Assembly (NCBI GenBank): GCA_039030175.1
Contig: JBCCER010000046.1
Coordinates: forward strand, 1 to 27,973
Reading direction: 5' to 3'
From: JANQGH01 sp039030175
GTDB taxonomy: Bacteria; Pseudomonadota; Alphaproteobacteria; DSM-16000; Inquilinaceae
DNA: 27,973 bases
Under the pieces are notes generated by a model. It searched no databases. It had not been told where the DNA came from and saw only the letters and a list, made by a program, of their open reading frames with translations. Positions 23,747-27,973 of this stretch are shown one piece after another (within the stretch, counting starts at the first letter, position 1; each line of letters opens with the position of its first letter). The position numbers and the translations under genes were made by a program.

Positions 23747-24729
23747 TGATCGGTACTAAACTTTCGATAACCGTCCGCTTGATTATCAGCATCGGTCTGC
23801 TGGTCTTCGCCTGGGTGGTGATCGGCGGGGCGGAGACCTTGGCACGCTTCGCCCACGTAAAGACCGAATGGGTCATCCTTGCCGTTGCGCTCTCGGTCCC
23901 GCAAATTATCATTTCGGCCCAGCGGTGGCGTTTTACCGCCGCCCGTCTTGGCGCCCAGCTTGGGGCCAAGGACTCGATTGCCGAATATTATGTTTCAACC
24001 TTCGTCAATCAGGTCGTTCCCGGCGGTGTCACAGGCGATGTGCTGCGGGCTTGGAGACACGTCCGCAGAACACCGGAACATGGCGTACCTTGGGGGCGCA
24101 TTGCCAGAGCCGTTTTCTTTGAACGAGCCGCCGGGCAGGTTGTCTTGCTTATCGTCATGGCGGCGGGCATTGCGACTTGGCCAGCCGCGATAGGGACCGC
24201 GCCGCCATCGTGGCTTGTACCCGCAATTGGGATTCTCGGCGGCGTGACCATCCTCGTCATCGCCATTGGCCGAGTCGTACATAGGCTCAGATCCAAGGGT
24301 GGCGAGACGGCCGTCGGCCGCTTTGTGGCGGACGCTAAGGCAGCCTTGCTTTCGCCTCGCGTTTTGCCAGCGCAGCTCGGCATGTCCAGCCTGATCGTCG
24401 CGAGCTATCTGATCACCTATTGGTGCTGCGGGAAGGCGCTGGGGACGGACATTCCGATCATTACCGTCATCACGGTGGTGCCGGCTGTCTTGATGGCCAT
24501 GTTACTGCCGGTATCGATCGCCGGTTGGGGTCTGCGCGAGATGGCGGCCGCTGCTCTCTGGCCGTTGGCGGGCATGTCGGCAGCCGATGGCATTGCCATC
24601 GCAACGCTTTATGGGCTGGTGGTCCTAGCCGGCAGTCTGCCCGGCGCCATTTTCGTGCGGCGGTCTGGGAAGGTCGAACTCGAACAGAACGTCCTTGCCC
24701 ATGGCGACCGTTCGACAGGGCGGCCTTAG
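23746..24729 (+). CDS. UPF0104 / lysylphosphatidylglycerol-synthase-TM-like flippase-type membrane protein
   Basis: The 327-residue protein has about seven to eight membrane segments and the family motif VNQVVPGGVTGDVLRAW followed by RAVFFERAAGQVVL, typical of the AglD2/MprF-N-terminal (YbhN) group. The domain is thought to flip or bind lipids or lipid-linked glycans across the inner membrane. There is no aminoacyl-transferase domain, so it does not make lysyl-phosphatidylglycerol. Placed last in the + operon, after a glycosyltransferase and methyltransferase, it may export or anchor their product. Its 3' end overlaps the oppositely oriented RibD-like gene by 105 bp. Confidence 0.88.
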   Translation: MIGTKLSITVRLIISIGLLVFAWVVIGGAETLARFAHVKTEWVILAVALSVPQIIISAQRWRFTAARLGAQLGAKDSIAEYYVSTFVNQVVPGGVTGDVLRAWRHVRRTPEHGVPWGRIARAVFFERAAGQVVLLIVMAAGIATWPAAIGTAPPSWLVPAIGILGGVTILVIAIGRVVHRLRSKGGETAVGRFVADAKAALLSPRVLPAQLGMSSLIVASYLITYWCCGKALGTDIPIITVITVVPAVLMAMLLPVSIAGWGLREMAAAALWPLAGMSAADGIAIATLYGLVVLAGSLPGAIFVRRSGKVELEQNVLAHGDRSTGRP

Positions 24730-25377
24730 AGCATCGGACATCCGTGCCACGGCGGGCCACGACAAACCTTGCCGCCCGGCGCCGACGATTACCGGGGCGA
24801 CCGTGATCTGAAGCCGGTCCAAGAGTCCGGCAGCGAGAAATCGGCTGACGGTGCGCCCGCCCCCTTCTACGAACAGGCTGGCCAGCCCGCGCGCCTTGAG
24901 TGCCTCAACAGCCGCGCGGGCGAACCCGTCCGCTCCCTCGTATGGCGGCAGTGTCTTTCGCGTTAGCCAAAGAGTTTCCGCCGCGCCGTCGCTGAAAATG
25001 TTCGATGACTGGCTGGCGATCCCTTCGGGATCAAGCAGCACTCGAACCGAGTTCGGCCCCTCGACCCGGCGGACGGTCAGTTTGGGATTGTCCTGCACAA
25101 CGGTGCCAATGCCGACAATGACTGCGTCGGCGAGTGCGCGCATCCTGTGCAGGTGAACGAGGTTGTCTTCGCCGGTCACGTAGTAGCTGTCACCCGTGGT
25201 CGTGGCGATGCGGCCGTCAATGCTTTGGCCCAGATGACCGAAGATCATGGGACGGCTGGCAAAGTCCGCGTAAAGACCGTGCCAATCGGCCAGTTCCAGG
25301 GTCGAGCCGGATGCCATGCCGGAGCGTCGCTGCTCGGCGCGGGCAAGAAGGGCTTGCCAGGCCTCATCCGTCATCAT
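24625..25377 (-). CDS. RibD-type (pyrimidine/dihydrofolate reductase-like) reductase
   Basis: The protein is about 250 residues. After a ~40-residue N-terminal extension it carries the RibD C-terminal reductase fold: GQSIDGRIAT, VTGED, LRALADAVIVGIGTVVQDNP-like core (near residues 80-100), LFVEGGG and APVIVGAG. RibD reductase domains reduce the ribose of 5-amino-6-ribosylamino-uracil phosphate with NADPH, in riboflavin synthesis. No deaminase domain is present, so it is a stand-alone reductase, probably acting on a pyrimidine or pterin intermediate of this cluster. The annotated frame could begin at TTG 25383; I prefer ATG 25377 or 25374. It overlaps the FkbM gene by about 14 bp upstream and the flippase-like gene downstream. 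Confidence 0.88.
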   Translation of the reverse strand: MMTDEAWQALLARAEQRRSGMASGSTLELADWHGLYADFASRPMIFGHLGQSIDGRIATTTGDSYYVTGEDNLVHLHRMRALADAVIVGIGTVVQDNPKLTVRRVEGPNSVRVLLDPEGIASQSSNIFSDGAAETLWLTRKTLPPYEGADGFARAAVEALKARGLASLFVEGGGRTVSRFLAAGLLDRLQITVAPVIVGAGRQGLSWPAVARMSDALRPPCRTVAMGKDVLFEFDLPRPPHENGAGQTAG

Positions 25378-26140
25378 CGGCAATCAGCCTTGCGTGAAGG
25401 TCGCCGGCCCCGTCCTCGAACGGCAGGCTTTCGATCCAGGCGCGCGCCTCGTCCGGGGACCAATCGCCGGGATCGACAAAATCGGTTCTTTCGGCAATCG
25501 TCGCCTGATAGACGTAACGACCGAGAATTTCGAGACGGTCAATACATTCCAGGGCGACCGATCGGGCGGCCGGAATGTATTCGAACGAGATATAGGGGAT
25601 CGGCTCGCTGAGGCCGGCCAAGATCGTTGCCTCGGCGCCCTCAACGTCGATCTTGCACAGCTTGGGTCGGCCGTGTTCAGCGATCAGAGCGTCGAGGGTG
25701 GTCTGCCCTACGCGGATTTGACGATCCCAGGAAACCTTGGAAAACCCCTCACTGGCGCCGACCGCTTCCTTCCAACTTTCGTCCGTAGTCGTGACCGTCG
25801 GAGTCCGCTCGCTGACATGGAGAACCGTTTCGCCTGGTTCGGCGCCGAGCGCGGTTTCGAGCACCTGAATCGAGTCATCGCGTTGTGTTGCCCGCCGCAG
25901 ATAGGTAGCGAAGAGCGGCTGCGGTTCGACCGCGATAACCCTGGCGCCGAGTCGAGCCATCGCCAGGCTGCGATTGCCCACATGGGCCCCGATATCAAAG
26001 CAAAGATCTCCGGGCGTGATCCACGGCCCATATAGGCGTGCAAAACGGTGTGTACGGCCCGGGAGCAGCCGATAAATCGCCAGCGAACGCGCCAATCCAA
26101 GAAGACTGGAGATACCGATTGGCGATGGCACGACCCCCAC
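25364..26140 (-). CDS. FkbM family methyltransferase
   Basis: The 258-residue protein has the FkbM signature: FDIGAHVGNRS at residues 48-58, AVEPQP for SAM binding, and a KIDVEGAE acidic motif in the middle. FkbM enzymes O-methylate sugars, polyketides or other natural-product hydroxyls. The start is GTG 26140 with GAGAAGGG immediately upstream, 12 bp after the YceI stop, so the two genes are co-transcribed. Together with the class I enzyme in the facing operon, two methylations of the cluster product are plausible. Confidence 0.9.
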   Translation of the reverse strand: MGVVPSPIGISSLLGLARSLAIYRLLPGRTHRFARLYGPWITPGDLCFDIGAHVGNRSLAMARLGARVIAVEPQPLFATYLRRATQRDDSIQVLETALGAEPGETVLHVSERTPTVTTTDESWKEAVGASEGFSKVSWDRQIRVGQTTLDALIAEHGRPKLCKIDVEGAEATILAGLSEPIPYISFEYIPAARSVALECIDRLEILGRYVYQATIAERTDFVDPGDWSPDEARAWIESLPFEDGAGDLHARLIADDDG

Positions 26141-26152
26141 TGCCCTTCTCTG

Positions 26153-26761
26153 CTATTGGCGGATGGCCTCGAACGCGATGATCACATCCACCTCGTCACC
26201 GACCCAGCCATTCTCCACGGCATAGCTCATGCCGAAATCGCTGCGCAGGAAGCTGGTGGTTAACCTGACGCCAAGAACGTTGTTCGGCTCAGGACCCGTG
26301 GTCGGAAACGGGTAGTCCCCCGCGCCGGTCAATTCGACATCCAGCGGTATTGATCGGGTCACCCCGCGAATGGTGAGGTCACCGGTGACCCGGCCTCTAT
26401 TTTCACCCAGGGCAGTCGCACTCCGGGCGACGAACTGGATGGCCGGATGGTTGCCGGCATCGAGAAAATCGCCGCTGCGCAAATGCCGGTCCCTTGCGTC
26501 AACATTGGTGAAGACGCTGTCCGCGTCGATGGTCGCTGAGGCACTGATCAGTCGATTGGTCTCTTCGTCGTAAACGAAACTCGCCTGGCCGGACAAAAAC
26601 ATGCCGATGACATCGCCAAAGCCCAGATGATCGGCGGAGAAGACGATGTGAAAGTGCTCCGGATCGACACGGTATTCACGCGGCTCGGCCTTGGCAGCAA
26701 CTGATACCGAGGCAAAAGCTAGTGATAGAGCAAGGGCGCGTACGAAATGGGTTAGCGTCAC
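26153..26761 (-). CDS. YceI family periplasmic protein
   Basis: From GTG 26761 the protein has 202 residues, with a signal peptide (FVRALALSLAFASVSVAAKA) and the YceI lipocalin-like fold: YRVDPEHFHIVFSADHLGFGDVIG, DSVFTNVDARDRHLRSGDFLDA, and GDLTIRGVTRSIPLDVE. The family binds amphiphiles such as polyisoprenoids in its barrel. The start is set by AAGGAG upstream and by the GTGA overlap with the CDP-alcohol phosphatidyltransferase stop; a longer ATG reading frame from 26980 would run through that gene and has no signal. The link with lipid-handling neighbours suggests it carries a hydrophobic product or carrier. Confidence 0.92.
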   Translation of the reverse strand: MTLTHFVRALALSLAFASVSVAAKAEPREYRVDPEHFHIVFSADHLGFGDVIGMFLSGQASFVYDEETNRLISASATIDADSVFTNVDARDRHLRSGDFLDAGNHPAIQFVARSATALGENRGRVTGDLTIRGVTRSIPLDVELTGAGDYPFPTTGPEPNNVLGVRLTTSFLRSDFGMSYAVENGWVGDEVDVIIAFEAIRQ

Positions 26762-27525
26762 GTGTCCAACTCCTTCAACCGTCGATTGGCCACCAACCAG
26801 ATAGTGTCGACGGTGAAGGAGTAAACCAGCAGCGCTAACGCGGCCAGCACTGCAGGTGTCGCAAGCCATGTTGGGATGATCGGCGCTAGGCACACGGTCA
26901 AAACGATGCCTTGCACCACACAAACCGTCTTTCTCCGCGCGCTTGGCGGCAGCGGCCGCTCCAGAGCTGGCCAAAGCCAACCTGCCACAACGAAGCCATA
27001 GCGCGCCAAACCGATTAGCAAGACGATCGGTCCGACCTTGCCGAGGTCAAACACCATGACAGACAGAACCAGAAGGCACAGCGCATCGATCTCCATATCG
27101 AAACGCGCACCGAAGCGAGAGCTGATGGCAAACCGACGAGCCGCCCAGCCATCAAAACCGTCCAAGATCAGTGCGATCGACGCAACGACCACCATCGGCC
27201 ACGCCCAAGGCGCAACCAAACCGGCAACCAGCACGCCCGCCATCGCGCAGACGATCACAGTGCGCGATAGCGTCAATACGTTGGGCAAACCGAACATCGG
27301 GTAGGGGTGGAAGCGACCGATCGCAGACCACATCACGACCGCGATGACGCCATAGAGGGCCAGCGACGACCACGTGATCAGGTCGGATCCCGCCATTCTA
27401 TCGAGCTGCATCCCGACCAGCGCCAAGACGATGCCGGCCGACGCCAGCACCATGGCGGTATTGACCTGCAGTTCGACCGGCTGCGGCAAACCGGCCTTCA
27501 GTCGTGAACCCCATGCAACGCGCAT
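26758..27525 (-). CDS. CDP-alcohol phosphatidyltransferase family membrane protein
   Basis: The 255-residue integral membrane protein has about six helices and the complete family motif DG-x2-AR-x8-G-x3-D-x3-D: Asp125, Gly126, Ala129, Arg130, Gly139, Asp143 and Asp147. These residues bind metal and the CDP-linked donor and displace CMP to form a phosphodiester with an alcohol. The acceptor is unknown. Overlap of its stop with the YceI GTG (4 bp) shows coupling. In this setting it could attach the cluster product to a lipid, or make a dedicated phospholipid. The upstream gap carries Pho-box-like repeats. Confidence 0.92.
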   Translation of the reverse strand: MRVAWGSRLKAGLPQPVELQVNTAMVLASAGIVLALVGMQLDRMAGSDLITWSSLALYGVIAVVMWSAIGRFHPYPMFGLPNVLTLSRTVIVCAMAGVLVAGLVAPWAWPMVVVASIALILDGFDGWAARRFAISSRFGARFDMEIDALCLLVLSVMVFDLGKVGPIVLLIGLARYGFVVAGWLWPALERPLPPSARRKTVCVVQGIVLTVCLAPIIPTWLATPAVLAALALLVYSFTVDTIWLVANRRLKELDT

Positions 27526-27652
27526 GCTCGGTTTCTCTCTGATTCGAAGAACTTATTGACTTAAGCTCACACCGTCATCGTACCGTCACAAACTTGGCAT
27601 GATAAGGGCTGGACCGACGGCGCTCAGTCACGCTTTCGTTTGAAAAGCCGAT
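27526..27652. promoter_or_regulatory. Spacer with three Pho-box-like direct repeats
   Basis: On the + strand, CCGTCAT (27572-27578), CCGTCAC (27583-27589) and TTGGCAT (27594-27600) lie at an exact 11-bp period separated by CGTA and AAAC. They match the PhoB half-site CTGTCAT at 6, 5 and 5 of 7 positions. The box lies about 47-75 bp upstream of the CDP-alcohol phosphatidyltransferase start, but points away from it, so control of this gene by PhoB is only a possibility. The rest of the 127-bp gap shows no terminator. Confidence 0.45.
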
Positions 27653-27973
27653 TTAGATCAGCACGCTATGCAAGAGAGTTCGAAACTCGTCGGCGTTCAA
27701 GGGCCGCGGATTGGTCCGGTTGAGGTGCTCGCTAACCGCTCTTTCGGCCGCCTCATCCACTTGTCCAACAGTCAGGCCGAGATCGGCCAAACGGCGAGGT
27801 AAGCCAAGGGTTTCGACTAGATTTTCGACCCAGTCGGCCAATTCGGCGTCGGGGGACAGACCGATCGCCGCATTCATGCGCGCGAATTTGTCGGGGATCA
27901 GCGCACGGTTGAACCGCAAAATCGGCGGCAGCAGGATGGCATTCAATTCTCCGTGATGGTGGCCCCAGGCACC
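27653..27973 (-). CDS. Iron-containing alcohol dehydrogenase, C-terminal part (cut by window)
   Basis: The visible 106 residues are the C-terminal part of a group III iron-type alcohol dehydrogenase. The segment GAWGHHHGELNAILLPPILRF corresponds to the family's metal-binding His region and the following NAILLP stretch, and a typical all-helical tail with LADLGLTVGQVDEAAERAV follows. The enzyme would oxidise or reduce a small alcohol/aldehyde; maleylacetate-reductase-like activity is also in this family. It is on the same strand and upstream of the CDP-alcohol phosphatidyltransferase, 127 bp away, so it may be either the first known gene of that operon or a separate unit. Confidence 0.88.
   Translation of the reverse strand, partial: GAWGHHHGELNAILLPPILRFNRALIPDKFARMNAAIGLSPDAELADWVENLVETLGLPRRLADLGLTVGQVDEAAERAVSEHLNRTNPRPLNADEFRTLLHSVLI

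Noticed and set aside
26762..26980. N-terminal extension of the YceI reading frame
   Set aside because: It runs inside the CDP-alcohol phosphatidyltransferase gene in another frame and would bury the signal peptide; the GTG at 26761 has its own ribosome site and a GTGA overlap.

Overview
The window is a gene-dense, GC-rich stretch of a bacterial chromosome. Its gene families point to an alphaproteobacterium, and I cannot name the genus from sequence alone. No rRNA, tRNA, insertion sequence, phage gene or CRISPR array was seen.

Region 1 (1-3226) is a lipid-modification block. The + strand carries the C-terminal part of a cyclopropane-fatty-acid-synthase-like methyltransferase and a DUF3833 protein. 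The - strand carries an SDR oxidoreductase, an NTF2-like protein and a carboxymuconolactone-decarboxylase-family protein, converging on the first pair. Families of this kind cluster with fatty-acid methylation and oxidation genes in Proteobacteria. The methyltransferase has Gln where E. coli CFA synthase has its bicarbonate-binding His.

Region 2 (3227-15363) is mostly housekeeping and periplasmic genes: a Tat-exported PhoX phosphatase closed by a strong terminator, a small membrane protein, a divergent PEP-carboxylase homologue, a Tat/lipobox M48 protease, aminopeptidase N, a membrane-anchored Sel1/TPR-like protein with a long low-complexity linker, and an unrecognised lipoprotein.

Region 3 (15390-20218, - strand) is a cell-wall block. 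It holds a YcbK-like DUF882 protein, a YcbB/LdtD-type L,D-transpeptidase, a two-domain cold-shock protein with its own terminator, and an MltB-family lytic transglycosylase.

Region 4 (20396-27973) is the most interesting part. A + strand operon (MDR dehydrogenase, PTPS-like protein, GT4 glycosyltransferase, class I methyltransferase, UPF0104/flippase-like membrane protein) converges with a - strand operon (iron-type alcohol dehydrogenase, CDP-alcohol phosphatidyltransferase, YceI, FkbM methyltransferase, RibD-type reductase). The last genes of the two operons overlap tail to tail by 105 bp. The families suggest an undescribed pathway that takes a GTP-derived pterin- or pyrimidine-like precursor, reduces, glycosylates and methylates it, and handles it at the membrane. 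The PTPS homologue has lost most of its catalytic residues and the dehydrogenase lacks zinc ligands, so neither is likely to do the textbook reaction. A triple 7-bp direct repeat with an 11-bp period, resembling a Pho box, lies upstream of the CDP-alcohol phosphatidyltransferase.
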